This document shows positions 1 to 12,250 of a DNA stretch of 64,000 bases, piece after piece (position 1 is the stretch's first letter; each line of letters opens with the position of its first letter). The DNA is taken from positions 1,116,001-1,180,000 of the forward strand of contig RCTD01000021.1 of NCBI GenBank assembly GCA_014898415.1, given 5' to 3'. The DNA comes from Stromatinia cepivora. Lineage: Eukaryota; Ascomycota; Leotiomycetes; Helotiales; Sclerotiniaceae. The notes beneath the pieces are model-generated. The model ran no database searches, was not told the DNA's origin, and saw nothing but the letters and a program-made list of their open reading frames with translations. The position numbers were made by a program, and so were the translations under genes.

Positions 1-750
1 GCTCGGGCTTCAAAATTCTATAATCGGTCAGTGGACTCAAAATAGAGAGATGGAGTTACTAACCAGGCGATTTTGATCCTTTGAAGAGTCTTTAGCTTTG
101 GCCGCAGCTTTCTCCGGCACTTTAGGAGCCTCTTCCTGTTCACTTTCTTCTGATTCTGATGCTGATGCCTCCTCCCAATCGTCACCATCTACTCCTTCTA
201 CCTCATCCTCAACTTCTGAATCTGCCTCAACTCCAGGAGCTTGTCCTTCAATTCCAAGTCCTGCCACAAATTTTGCAAACTCATTCTTGAAGCCCTTGTC
301 GGTAGATGCTAGTTTTCCTTCGTCTTCATTTTCAGAGTCGGATTGGGCGTCAAGTACAAGATCTAAATCTTCTTCTGTTCCTCCCAATGCCAATATTTCT
401 TGTAATAAGACCTCTCTATCATTTCCTGACTTTGGCGCTTCATTGGATGATCCATTTGCTTTGCCCTTTGCATTGCCTTGCGCATCTCTCTTCGTTCCTC
501 GACCGGATTCTTGTGGTTTGGATTTTGGTTTTGAGTCTGAAGAATTTGTCGATTTATTCACTTTGCTTTGTTTAGGAGATTTGGTGTTCGAATCTGTAGA
601 CTTGTTTGGTGCTTTGCCTTTTGCGAATCCCTTCTCAATTTTTGAAGTTAATGCCGATAAAGCATTTTCGTCGAAAGAGGGGATATCTTCATTTGGTTTT
701 GATACAACCTTTGCGCCAGTAGGTTTAGTGGGCTTTCGATGTTTCCCCAT
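1..750 (-). CDS. MAK21/NOC1-like ribosome biogenesis protein, N-terminal part (runs off left edge)
   Basis: Start codon is at 748-750 on the minus strand. Exon 1 covers 750-64. A 46-nt intron (63-18) has donor GTTAGT, branch CACTGAC and acceptor TATAG. Exon 2 (17-1) continues in frame as NFEARA and leaves the window. The 230-residue visible part starts MGKHRKPTKP, is low-complexity and Lys/Ser/Glu-rich, and has two acidic stretches. It contains the segment EILALGGTEEDLDLVLDAQS and ends RLNFEARA, which resembles the region just before the CBF/Mak21 domain of Noc1 proteins. Members of that family act in the nucleolus with Noc2 in 60S pre-ribosome assembly. The conserved HEAT-like domain lies outside the window, so the identification rests on the N-terminal signature only. 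It is divergent from the prolyl-tRNA synthetase gene. Confidence 0.7.
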
Positions 751-1118
751 CTTGAATTAAAATCCTCAAGCAGTTTGATAATAAGAGGATTGAATTCTCA
801 ATTGAGTTCCTTGAAAATGAAATCGAATAAAAAAGTGTTATGAAGCTTTCATTGAAGCTTCGATAAGATACAAAACTTTTTTTTGCAAAACAAAATAATC
901 CGGAATAAAGATTTTCCGACATTAGCAAGCCTTCTCCCCTTGTACTGTGAGTTTTCATTTTTTGGTGACTTGATTTTATGTTTGATTCAATTGATGAGCA
1001 ATATGAATTGAAAGGATAATGTTCTTATGATAAGAATGAACTTATAAGATTTTTTTCTTTTTCTAATCAAACTGCTTCACTTGAACTTGTTCTGAGAGTA
1101 AAACGTGGATATTTCGAC
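751..1118. promoter_or_regulatory. Shared divergent promoter region
   Basis: This 368-bp space separates the start codons of the MAK21-like gene (minus) and the prolyl-tRNA synthetase gene (plus), so both promoters and 5' leaders must lie here. It has pyrimidine-rich tracts near 1050-1070 but no convincing TATA box. Short reading frames across it look non-coding. Confidence 0.5.
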
Positions 1119-3363
1119 ATGCATCCACTTCGAAGTCTTTCTTGGTTTGGAGGATTTTCTATATACACTCAGAGCTTATGTCGGAGTACAATATTTCCAT
1201 CACAACTTTTCAAGCTTTCATGTTCTCGAAATCACTCAAAGCTTTCTTGGAGTGTAAGTTCACTATCGGACTATTCTTCAATCACGTGGATATATTACTG
1301 ATTAATTGCTATGGTAGACTGATGATCGGGCAAGATTATCTAAATTTTGGATACCTACGGGTGGTATAGCTGCAAGTGCAGATGAAGGTGAGATGCACAG
1401 AAAAGTTTCACCAAATTTGAAAAGACTGATTCGTGATAGACTCTCATGCAAAACTCATCCGAGGGGGTTTTTTACGTCAGGTCTGTTTTTATAGCTTCTA
1501 ATTTATGAAGCAAGTTCTCACACAATGTATGGCTAGGCTCATACGGGTATTTTTCATATGTTACCACTAGGCAGGAGAGTGCAAGATAAATTAGAAGCAC
1601 TCGTTGATAAACATATGTCAACATTAGGTTAGCATTGCAATTCCCCGACTTCTTTTCGACCATGACTGCTAATATCACCTGGAAGGTGCATCAAAACTTG
1701 CTTTGTCGTCACTGTCATCTGAAGAACTTTGGGCTAAAAGTGGCCGTCTGGATGCCAGTTCTGAGGTATCTACACAATAAAATACCTTGTTATCACGTTT
1801 GTAACACTCATCATTAGCTATTCCGACTTAAGGATCGCAAGGAGGCAGGATACCTTCTTGCACCAACACACGAGGAAGAAATTACGGAATTAGTTTCGAA
1901 CTCGGTCCAATCATACAAAGAACTTCCTGTTCGTTTATACCAAATCAGTTTGTTCAAACCTGTCATCTTTCCTATTCTTTGCTCATCCCTCTTTAGCTCG
2001 AAAGTATCGTGATGAGCTGCGGCCAAGGCAAGGCCTTCTTCGCTCCCGAGAATTTGTCATGAAAGATCTCTATACATTTGATTATAATAGTTCTTCCGCT
2101 CTTTCAACCTATGAAGATGTTCGCAAAGCATATCAAAACCTGTTCAATGAACTAAAAATCCCATATCTTGTCGCTGAAGCCGATTCTGGTGACATAGGTG
2201 GCGACCTCAGTCATGAATTTCACTTTCCTACGAAGATTGGAGAAGATAATATCATTAGTTGTATCAAATGCAATTACGTGGCAAATGAAGAGTTGGCAGA
2301 AACTGGAAAACAGAAAGTGGATGAGATTGATGATCCCGACGTCCATATTCAAAACACGACTGTGGTTGCGGGATTTTCTCGCGATGGGTCTACCCTTATT
2401 GCCACTTGGTTTTATTTTGAGAGCGGAGAGGAATACGAGCTGAATACACGTTCAATAAAAAGCGTTGTACCGGAATATGATCCTTCCAGAAAAATAGAAT
2501 ATCAAGAGTTGTTGCGATTTATCAACAGGGAGAATGGGACTGGAAACAAATTACTTGATAAAAGTGACCAACCATCCATCAATCGTGTTATTCACTTAAT
2601 TGATGGACGAGTTCCTTCACGGATCTCTCAGGAAATTATGAAGGAAAGGTTTTCTGCAGTTGCTAAAGCCAAGGCCACTCAGGATGATTGGTTATCGAAG
2701 GTGGATGATACATCGTTTATTTCTCAAGATCCATCTACTGGTGAACCACTGAATTTACGACGGATTATGGAGGGAGATATCTGTCCCAAGTGCCAAGAAC
2801 CGACGTTGAAAGTTGAAAAAGCCATTGAACTTGGCCATACTTTTCACTTGGGTACAAGATACAGTAAACCGATGGAAGCAACCGTTACTGTACCTTCTAG
2901 TCTTGTGGAAAATAAGTCTAACGATGAAGAGAACACATCTCGGTCAGGAGAAAATGGACAAGTTCGGGTTCCTATGGAAATGGGATGTCATGGGATTGGT
3001 GTGACAAGGATGATTGGAGCGGTTGCTGAAACCCTCGTTGACGAAAAGGGACTGAATTGGCCCAGAGTTATGGCTCCTTTCGAAATCGTTGTGATCCCAG
3101 GTAAAGGGTCGGATGAAGATGCCTTGCAGATATTCGATACCTTCTCCACTGCCGCGATGGATCCAGTAGTTGATGATCGAGAAGTATCAATTGCTTGGAA
3201 ATTGAGAGATGCGGATTTGATTGGTTATCCGGTCATTGTTTTGCTAGGAAGGAAATGGAAGGAGGGTCTATGTGAAGTTCAGTGTAGAAGGCTGGACGTC
3301 AAGGAAAATGTGAAGATTGAGGATTTGACAGATTTTGTTGGGAGGCTATTGAGTCAGCTTTGA
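1119..3363 (+). CDS. Prolyl-tRNA synthetase, mitochondrial/bacterial type (AIM10-like), 7 exons
   Basis: It charges tRNA-Pro with proline, probably in mitochondria. Seven exons give one open frame of 637 residues: 1119-1253, 1318-1387, 1440-1480, 1537-1627, 1686-1765, 1818-1947 and 1997-3363. All introns are 49-64 nt with GT..AG ends. The N-terminus ([18 protein letters not shown]) is basic and hydroxylated, like a mitochondrial presequence. Class II signatures follow: [34 protein letters not shown] (motif 1 region, split by an intron), [10 protein letters not shown] and [16 protein letters not shown] (motif 2), then [13 protein letters not shown] and [13 protein letters not shown] (motif 3), and a C-terminal anticodon-binding domain. 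The length suits a bacterial-type ProRS with a partial editing insertion. No lesion was seen. The start is the first ATG in frame with the assembled exons. Confidence 0.9.
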
Positions 3364-4090
3364 GAGAGAAGGGCCGGGGTGCTGTGGTATATTGTGATAC
3401 ATCTCACTAACATATGCCAGTCAATATTGCTGGCTTGTAGGGTGTTGCCGAGTAAAAGCTTTTCAACTCTAATATTCCAGAAATTCAGATCTTGAGAGAG
3501 CCGGGCTTGGGAGTGCTTTACCCAGGGGTGTATACAGGCATATAAGGTACTGGTGAACTATCATCTGGACTGGATTCATTGCACATTACCTATATGTATG
3601 CATTTTTGTTTGATGTATTCACAAGAGAAAAGGTTGCTCGGCTTCAGTTTCTGGATCTTCGGAATCTGGCAGTGCCAATTCACCAGTTCCTGGCATTCCT
3701 TCTATCGGCAAAACTAATCTGGTCGACTGTGCTTAAATATCCAACCGGGTACTTATTCATCAGCGATTTCGGCATGGAGCTCCCGTGTCGAGGTTCCCGT
3801 CTAGGATTTCCCTCAGAATCATGCTATCAGTGAATTTCAATGCCAAAGATCGGAGCGCGTGCTTTTCACACGGTAACGTAAGTATCAACAGTACATTCAC
3901 TCTTTCACATTCTTAATATTCAAGTATAGCATTACAGAACTCAGGTTCTTGGCTCCACGTAATATTCAATCCATTTACCTCAACTTTGACAACATTCCCT
4001 TCTCGCTGAGCCTATTATCACAAAATCCCGTCTACGAATTACGCGAACTACTTCCAATTAAACTAACCACTTTCATATCTCCTGAACCAA
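3364..4090. other. Intergenic, no gene seen
   Basis: This holds the 3' end of the prolyl-tRNA synthetase gene and the promoter of the next gene. A short plus-strand frame at 3579-3833 lacks homology or coding character. Nothing else is supported. Confidence 0.5.
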
Positions 4091-4618
4091 ATGTCTTCTC
4101 CCCCACCCAAACCTAAACCCGAAGTCCGAAAACGCTTTAATGCAGGTAAAGAGGCAGGTGTTGAAGCATACTAAGAAGGTAGAGTAGAGAAATTATTAGC
4201 TTTTCAATACTCGGCTGAGTATCGTAAAGGTTACGAAGCAGGTATATCAGGAGAAATGAATCTCGAAGTTTCCGGGAGTGATGAATGGAGAGATGCTAGA
4301 ATTGCCAGAAGAGACAAGAAAGCCAAAGAAATCGAGAAAGCTGAGGCAATCAAAGAAGCTAAAGACAAGGAGGTTAGAAGAATTAAAGATGCGATTGAAC
4401 GAGCTTACGATGATGCAATCAAATTTCACAAAGCGTTGGGTGAGTCTTCTGGAATTGCTGGCAGGGTAAAAGAATATGCAGAGTGGATGCCTAATATTCT
4501 GAATTTAGATAGGGCAGAAGGAGCGTCGGAGGAAGAGGTGGGGGAGACCTTTAAGATGAGAATGAGCTTTGCGGATATGCAGAGAATGCTGGAAGTTCAT
4601 GGACCTCGTGCGGAGTAA
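4091..4618 (+). CDS. Hypothetical charged helical protein; in-frame stop or a 42-nt intron
   Basis: One frame runs from ATG 4091 (MSSPPPKPKPEVRKRFNA) to the stop at 4616-4618, broken only by TAA at 4172-4174. Two readings fit. (a) A CAA-to-TAA (C-to-T) nonsense change: the residues around it (AGKEAGVEAY, EGRVEKLL) look coding and echo YRKGYEAGISGE downstream. (b) A 42-nt intron at 4146-4187 with donor GTAAAG, branch-like TACTAAG and acceptor GTAG, which removes the stop and keeps frame because 42 is a multiple of three. The product is about 160-175 residues, rich in Lys/Glu/Ala, with a likely coiled coil at ARIARRDKKAKEIEKAEAIK and no membrane segment. I do not recognise the family. Confidence 0.55.
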
Positions 4619-5425
4619 GAGCAGATTGGTGGCGTTCAGGGTGAGGAGCGTAAGTGGAATCTCGCTTGGGGGAGTTGAAACAGGAGAAGCGCTAGGATTT
4701 GCTAGCACGGAATCAACTTGGTGAGCGAAGATAACGACAATGAAATGGATGTTGAATAAGGAGACGATCTTAGAACTTTCTTCATGCTTCCGGGTAAATC
4801 TAGAGGTGCGAGCATTGAATGAGAGAATAGAAATAGCATTACAAGTTCAGAGGCCCCAGCTGGACATTGATTGGGCGACGCGGGGAAGTGACTGTGTATG
4901 TGGGTTGAGGGGGAATAAGTTTGCTCATTTCTGGATCTTCAGGTCATCACGACGTCGACATGAGGCAAACAGCTACAAACGAAGTAAAACGGAATATCAG
5001 ATGGCTAATCAACCTAAATTGCATGGTTTGCTCTTGTCGGTTTAGTTTCGAATCAACAGTAGTAGTGCTATTCAGTACCGTCGAGTAGGCGGTTCAGAGC
5101 CGACAGGTGGCAAGGGCTAACCACGGATTGTTGTGAACTGGAGATTATAAAATGTCTCGTAATTGAACGGTTTGAGTTGATTACTCATATTATTTGATGG
5201 CTTGAAGCAGATTTTGTTGTTTCATTGTAAAATCGTAAAATTATCCATCTTCATAGACCCTGAGATGACCTATTTATTAGTAGGATTGAATTAAGCTTTT
5301 AGTGAACCTGACGATAAGATCTACTACGATAAGATTTATGCTTATCATCCCCCATCTCCTTCAATCCATTCATTCGAGCAAAGCTACAAGCATCGAATTT
5401 TTGATTCTCACCCAAATTTAGGGAT
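4619..5425. other. Intergenic, no gene seen
   Basis: The reading frame at 4740-5045 has no recognisable domain or splice context and is not called. The rest is the promoter region of the next gene. Confidence 0.45.
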
Positions 5426-6830
5426 ATGACGTTGAACGATCCAAAATTCATCATCTCATCTTCATTCAACCGAAGTACTCGATCCGATTTTACCCTTTCC
5501 CCGAGTCCGCTTGATGACCTTATCAACAAATTACATGCCTCCGCACCTGAAGAGGAGTGGGCGCAGTTCAATAACATCTCGCAGAGAGATTTCGATTCAT
5601 TCCTTGATCTGTTATCAAAGAACACCAATAACAAATACGCGAGAGAGGTGGAAGAGGGTCAGTTCGTGAACGAGGAGGAGGAAGAAGGCGAGCTTTCAAG
5701 AGAGGAGGAAGAAGATGCATTTCAAAACAAACGCAGAAAGCTTTCATTAGAACTGCCATATTTTAAAGCGTAAGTCGCTCTATTATGAAATTCACTTTGT
5801 ATCTCTCTAATAGATCCTCCATTGATCGGGCCTGCCATTACCTACTTCCTTGTTCATCGTTCATAGTTTATTAGATTGATAGGTACGAATACATCCCTGA
5901 AACATCGAGCCTCAATTTCCGAATGCAATCATTAGCACACGACACAATAGCAGAGAAGTTTCGAGACTTTGCTATGACAGTCATCAAATTTACAATTTCC
6001 GCCGCCCCAGATACTTGCCCTTTCAAGAATAAGTTACTCCATGGCATTGAAGGAAACTTGAGTCGGCAGATCTCAGCTTGGAAAGTCGCTGGAAAATGGA
6101 AAAAATTCTACCCAGACGTCTCGATCAATTTTTACTTACCGGCTGATCACGAAGCCAATGACGAGGGAAATATTATTTCTTCTAGATTTCCTGGTATTAT
6201 ATTTGAGATCGGATATTCACAGAAACTTGAGTGCTTGAGGGATTATGCCAAGTACTATCTCCTTCGTACGGATATGTGTGTAAATAAGGTGGTAATCGTC
6301 AAGATGGATCCAAAGACACGACGGACATCTCTCGAGGTGTGGGAAAGATATAAGAAGATGGTTAAGCGCAAGAGGTATTGGCACGTTCGTATGCGCAAAT
6401 ACCAGAAGAACGTCACGAGCAAGGATTCTGCAATGGTATGCTAATTTGACATTTCCATGGTTTCCATATTGACAAGTTATAGGAGATTCGAGGCTTGGGT
6501 GGTGCCCCCGGCGCTCAAATGAACGAGAGTGTGAAATTTTCATTAGGTGATCTGGTTCCCTCAACATTGCATGAAAAAGATCCCGAACTCTTCAACATAT
6601 CTTGGGAATTACCGATAGGAGATTTGTACAAGTTGATCAATTATGCATTCAATCGTCAGGATCATGACGCCGATGACCAGGGCTGGAAAGGCCCGAACAC
6701 GCCAACTCCTGTATGGGATGACGAAAAGGAGGGAACTGCGTCTCATTCACCAACATCGGCTGCTACTTCGCCTTCAGAAGATGAAGAAGTTCCTGCTGCT
6801 AATATTCGGAAACGAAAGAGTTTTCATTGA
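5426..6830 (+). CDS. Conserved-looking hypothetical protein, 414 aa, 3 exons, possible nuclease-like fold
   Basis: Exons 5426-5769, 5883-6435 and 6483-6830 join in one frame, with donors GTAAGT and GTATGC and acceptors GATAG and TATAG. The product opens with a Ser-rich segment and an acidic Glu tract (EEEEEGELSREEEEDAF), followed by the basic KRRK. The central part (about 130-300) includes FPGIIFEIGYSQKLECLRDY and VNKVVIVKMDPKTRRTSLEV. This pattern of a hydrophobic strand with Glu, a helix, then a strand resembles the PD-(D/E)XK restriction-endonuclease-like fold found in many fungal proteins of unknown function. A Lys/Arg-rich helix and a Ser/Thr/Pro-rich acidic tail ending in RKRKSFH follow. 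The basic clusters could be nuclear signals. Function is unknown and the fold suggestion is inference. Confidence 0.75.
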
Positions 6831-6861
6831 ATGTAAATTTCTTCTCCATCTCTTCTTACCT

Positions 6862-9477
6862 TCACGGCGGAACTTGGTAATAATCAAGCCAATTTAAGTC
6901 GGAAAGTTGTTGGGTAAACCACGCATCATTCATCGAATCTATCTGCATACCATTATCAAACATGGAGATATTCTCTATTCCATTTTCTCCATCGGGTATG
7001 CCCCCATTCATCATGACGGAATAATCTGTAGGCATTGGTACTTGGGGGTTGGAGAAATGTGCTTCGGTGTGTGTTGGAGTGCCTGTGACATTAGCCGCGG
7101 GTGATTGCCCTCTCGAGCTTGTGGCGGATTCTTGGGGTTTTCTTGCTTGTATTTTCTCTTTCAAGGTTTTCAGTATCGTTATAGCTCGCTCGGCTGATTG
7201 AATCTGTACTTTGTGATGCTCGAGGATTTTAATACATGATGTCCAAGATGTTTCGAAGGAATGTTCGTTGGATAAACTGGCTTGGATCAGTGGAGATAGT
7301 TGCGCCGCGAGAAGGATTGTCGCAGCGGCGAAAGCAACTAAGTCTTGTTAGTAGAGAGGGAGAGATTATGCAGGAGGAAGCCATGAATCCTAATAGTCTG
7401 GCAGCGATCCAAAATTGGGAACTTCTCGCAGGAAACTCACAGTAAACTGTATGCCACCCTGAGCTACGATATTCCGTATTGAGATTTTCGTGAACAGTCT
7501 CCACAAGTAAATGAGCTGTTTTTGCACATAATGTGCAAACTCCAATTGCAAGATCTTTCTGCAGTCCAGGCTCAGCTTTGGCGAGTAGAGCCGACTTTTC
7601 CTTGGAGACGGATGTCAAGAGCACGGGTCGTAGGAGCAAGATGCGAACGAGTAAGAACCTGGTTTCAGACATTAGAGAATGGGATCGTGTGGCAGGGTTC
7701 GAGTTTATTACCTGCTTCGTAGAATTCTTGATTGCAACATTAAATGAAGTTGACTAGGCGTGAAAGAGTTGTTTTCAAGCGTGAATAAATTAACATCTTT
7801 AAGTATTTTGGGAACATTTTCTTGGAAATCATCAAGTTTCGCATTGATGGTCAATATACTGGCCAAATCACGTACTGACCAAGGATCGAAATCCTTGGAA
7901 GAATTACTTCCACTTTTCCCACCTTGTAGAACATAGAGTTCCAAAAGTATCTCGTCCATAATGTCGAATAACCTGAGTGAGTAAACAAATAAATACATCC
8001 GAGAATGAAGTTCCGATGGTTGAATTCCCTGGCTATCTGCTGATAGATATTGGTCGTCGATTATTGCTGGTTCTTGAACATCCCAAGATCCGGTTCTGAT
8101 CATGGTTGGTCGACCAAATGTCATAGCTAATAACCTTTTTGTCAATTAGCTGAGGCAAATCTTAGAGTTGAACAGAACTACCAACCGGTCAAGCGAAATA
8201 CAAGAATACCATACCCTCCGTCTGATCTCAATACTTAATTGATCGGCCCTATGTAGATTGTTTTCTGTATTAAGACCCAATCCTTGTGCGGTTCGAATAG
8301 CTAATCCAACCATATTCCAACATCTATTTGCATGATGAGTGGACTGCAAATAAACTCCAGTAAGTAAGAATAATTGAACCAAAGATAACTGGAGTGCATC
8401 CAATATTTCAAAGTTCAGTAACTTTCTCGATCGTCGATATAATTCATCTGCATAGCTTGATTTCCGATGCGAAGGAACATCACTACTATATTGACATCCC
8501 AAAGCAAATACTAGATTAAGGGTAGCATGAAAGATTGTTTTGCTCAATTCATCCCCATCTAAACCTTTTCCTGGTGATGATAACCATAATCTTTGATAGG
8601 AAGTATTGAAACCCTGGAGATCTAAAAGAGGAAAGACTGGATGAACGAATTCCCAATAACAATATAAAAAATCATCGGCCTGTTGACGTGGAGGTAAAAT
8701 GAAATTCGCCAAATCTTGATTGTAAAGAATTTCTACATCCCCATTTGGTTGAGTTGGATTGTCAACCGGTGGTCTACGCGTTGCATTGATCGATACTGCT
8801 TGATCTGATGCTGCTTGTCGAACTTGGGATACTAATGCAATTGTTGATGATCCTCCGTAGAGGGAATCTTGCGACTCCATATCGGAAACCATAGCCAAAC
8901 CACCAACATTTCCAGGAGAAGATGCATTTCCTGTTGCCGCACCTGGAGTGGGGGTTGAATGACTGATTGTTCTAAATTGAACATTTGGCTTTGGACTACC
9001 GATAATCAAAGTCTTCCTAAATATCAGCAAATCAGCTGATTGGACATAAGATCATAATTTTGGGACAATGGTCTTGACTGTGGTTAATATTTTGGAAACT
9101 TTCCAATGTTTCCGGACACCTTCAATGCCACAAAGGATTTAATGTACCAAGCGAGTCTATGCTATACATGGATCCAAGAATCAAAGACCTTTGATACAGT
9201 CCGCATAATGGGGAAACCCCGCGACGATCGGGGATATATTAGAGGAAACCCACCCAGCATCGCCAGAAGCTTTAGAGCCTACAGTTGCTTCTTCATAAGA
9301 ACAACTGTCTTCAACACCTCTTCTTATACATGACGAACATGAAGGACGATCACCATTGCATGCTGTCTTTCTCTGGCGACATGAATTGCATGCTAATTGT
9401 GTTCTTCGACGTTTACGAATAGGTTGTTGTGGTTGGCTTGTATTTTCAGACGCATCTTCGGGTGGAGAGATGTTCAT
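6862..9477 (-). CDS. Zn2Cys6 transcription factor with fungal-specific TF domain, 5 exons
   Basis: Exons on the minus strand: 9477-9254, 9016-8186, 8134-7712, 7658-7441 and 7343-6862. The last three junctions are clear in frame and splice signals. The first intron (9253-9017, 237 nt, donor GTGGGT, acceptor TTTAG) is the best-fitting choice but less certain. Residues about 22-60 form the binuclear cluster, ACNSCRQRKTACNGDRPSC then SSC and a final Cys, after a basic RKRRR. The middle homology region includes FVHPVFPLLDLQGFN, LYLQSTHHANRCWNMVGLAI (approximate) and RRRVWYSCISLDR, with LLAMTFGRPTMI next, typical of PF04082. A C-terminal QSAERAITILKTLKEKI coiled coil and a Pro/Asn-rich tail, a likely activation region, end in WLDYYQVPP. 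No neighbour identifies its target. Confidence 0.88.
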
Positions 9478-10125
9478 GGAGCTGAAGGAAGGGATTCGGG
9501 GAGGAATTAAGAGTGGGGAGATTGGAGATAAGGAGAAAAGCCGATGGGACGGTAACCACCAAGTCTCGGATCACAGGTAGTAGTAATTGGTAAAAGGGGA
9601 CCTGAGATAGTAAGGATAATAAGCCTAATGATGTATATGGCAGCACAAGATGGAATGTAATATCAAGAGACCTTGTGGGATATTCATCCCCCCCTTTCAA
9701 AAAGACGAGCCGAATAACCCGGTGGCTCCTTGATTTGAGACTTTTTCCACTACTCGTGCTGTCAGAAAGTATAAAACTCCGAACGCTAGGGAGTAACTGT
9801 TCTTATTGGTCAAACTACCCCATTTCCAAGGTTTCCCTTCCTTTCTTAACACCGATTTAGCATTCGAAGTTTTACGGAGGTTGATAGGGTAAGTATTGTA
9901 AAACACACCAAAAAATGATCATGCTTAGTTCTACAGATAGAGATTCTGATCAATAATATCATTACATTAATTGAAAATTTGTATAATGAAATCTAAATAA
10001 TTAAAGTATTATAAATTCTCAATTATCTATTAAAAATTATTCAAAATCATTAATTTTTTATTCAAAAATCTATTCTAAAATTATTAAAAAAAGCTATATA
10101 AGTTTTAAAAATTTCAAAATCATCA
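9478..10125. other. Regulator promoter passing into AT-rich DNA
   Basis: The first part is the upstream region of the Zn2Cys6 gene. From about 9900 the sequence becomes strongly AT-rich up to the left target duplication of the gypsy element. No gene is seen. Confidence 0.5.
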
Positions 10126-10130
10126 AGTTG

Positions 10131-10412
10131 TGTGACGCACAAGAGCCGTAGTAGAGCTGAATAAACAGGGTCAATTATGTTCCTTAGAATCTACAACTGA
10201 AGAATTATGGTTCGTAAGGAGCGATTAGATATATATACACAAATATCCATTTGTAAGTTACGGGGTTATATATATGTATGATTAGGGTTATCATTTTATT
10301 ATATTAAATTGTATGATTCGTAATGTATGTATATAGATGATCAGTTTATAAATTGATATGGAAAATAAGAGGTATTATGTGATTAATCTTTTATAGTTCA
10401 CGATTTGTAATA
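10131..10412 (-). repeat. 3' LTR of the gypsy element (282 bp)
   Basis: It begins TGTGACGCAC and ends TTGTAATA, and aligns base for base with 16889-17170. For example, TGTGACGCAC pairs with TATAATATAC. The outer (left) part of this copy is the less mutated one. Confidence 0.93.
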
Positions 10413-10426
10413 CTATTCCCCTCTTT
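10413..10426 (-). other. Polypurine tract next to the 3' LTR
   Basis: On the minus strand this reads AAAGAGGGGAATAG immediately before the LTR. That position and composition are expected of the plus-strand primer of LTR retrotransposons. Confidence 0.75.
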
Positions 10427-11356
10427 GGAAAAGCTTGCCCTCAAATGTTTCATTCCTTTATTCTATTACTATTTTATCGGAAATTAGGTTTTATGAAGGT
10501 TTATGAACTTTAAATCAATTAGATTGGTTATTTTGGTTGATTTGGTCAATTTAATAGAAATTGATCAAATTGACCAAAATTATCGACCAAATTGACCAAA
10601 ATAACAAATGAATTGATTAAATCAATTAAATCGTTTATCAATTGATTAAATTAATATTGATTTGTATTCTCCTTAATTTAGGGAACTTTTGAAAGGAAAA
10701 AGTTTCAATAGAAAAAGGAAGAAGGTTGAATTATAATATAATGATAATGAATGATTAATATAGTTAATTCCGAAATCGATTAAATTAATCAATCAAATTG
10801 ACCAAATCAACCAAATTGAACGAAATCGATAGGGGTAATGTTATATTTCGTTTTTATTATATTCAAGTTTCTTTTTATATGATTTTTTAAATGATTATAA
10901 ATATAAGTTTTTTGAAATATATTACTTTTGTATTATCTTAATGGTGGTAGTTTGTTTATTGTATAGAGTTCGGGTTATATATGTATATAATCAAATTCTC
11001 TCGAATTTATATGGGTTTTCAATCCTTTTACAATCATATATATATATACTATTATAAAATCATAATATCTAGTTTATTGTATTGAAGAACACTTTTCTTT
11101 CCCTTGGTTTTATAGATGAATCGTTATCCATATTATAATTATCCTCTCTGCTTTTATAAAGCTTTATTCAATCAATTAATCGATTGAAAGGATCAAGCAA
11201 TGTTGGATTAATCAGATGAAAATTGTATAGGAGGTATAATGATGTTTTAAGATTGGAAATAGGATATCAGATAAGATCAATATTGCTATTAAATTACAAA
11301 ACTCTATATAATAGGGTTTTTTGTACTTTTTTTATTATTAGAATCTTCTTTACTTT

Positions 11357-12250
11357 TTATTCCGAATCATCAGTTATATTAATAGGCAGAGGTGGTTCGA
11401 ATATTTGATTAAGAAGAGGATCGTTATATATTTTGTATAATCGATTTAAAAGGAAAATAGAATGAATTTTCATTGTAATCGGGAGTTCGAATTTGAAAGA
11501 GTTTTTAGATTGATTAATGATTTTGAATCTTCTTTGAATTAAGAAATCCAACTTTTTGGATAATCTTTGAATAAGGTAACTCTTTATATTAAATTATATA
11601 TAATCTTCGATATCAAAATCGATTTTATATTAATAAGTATTTATGGATTTCGATATCTTGGTTTGAATATACAATAAATCTTCTTTCGTTTACACAAAAA
11701 CTAATCTATTGCGTTTTATGTATATACAGATATTATATATATTTATATCGTCTGTTGATTTATTAATATCTTCCTTTTATTCCTATACATGTTTTAGTGT
11801 ATGCCTGTATAGGGTTTCGTAGGGTATAAACCTTTTTAAAGAATCATATAGAAGAGTAAATTACGTGTAATCTATTATAAATAGAAATTCTGATTAATTG
11901 TTTTGATAATAGTTAACAAACAGTTTTAATTGTTGTTGAAAGTATTGATTATAGATTTCAATTTGATCATCGATTTGGGGATAGTGAATAGTGAATAGTT
12001 TGAAATCGGTTTCTAGGATTTAGCTGAATTCCTTTCAGAACTATAATATGAATTGGGGGCCGCGATCTGATACTATAATATCAGAGGGATTATAATATCG
12101 ATATATATAGTAGAAATATAATTGTATTTGAGTTTGAATATCGATTGATTTATAATAAAGTATAAAGATAATTGATTTTATTAATCGATCAATAATGATT
12201 AAAATATTATTATATCTGTATTTATTTTTATTAAAGTTGTAGTAATCCAT
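11357..12250 (-). pseudogene. Gypsy integrase core and C-terminal region, degraded
   Basis: The minus-strand frame 12250-12041 contains NNILIIIDRLIKSIIFI and IIVSDRGPQF, the integrase core around the second catalytic Asp in Ty3/gypsy elements. Frame 11551-11357 contains ITMKIHSIFLLNRLYKIY, matching the tail typical of gypsy integrases (LP..MKIHPVFHVSLL..Y in the family). Stops and frame breaks separate the two. Confidence 0.85.

Noticed and set aside
98..760. Plus-strand 220-aa open frame opposite the MAK21-like gene
   Set aside because: Shadow of the minus-strand coding exon: Ser/Pro/Phe-rich as expected from the reverse of Glu/Lys/Ser codons, with no homology.
1472..1678. Minus-strand frame inside the prolyl-tRNA synthetase gene
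   Set aside because: It overlaps exons 3-4 and introns of the plus-strand gene, whose exons join in one frame with recognisable motifs.
4740..5045. Possible 101-aa gene
   Set aside because: No domain, no splice context, and composition like the surrounding intergenic DNA.
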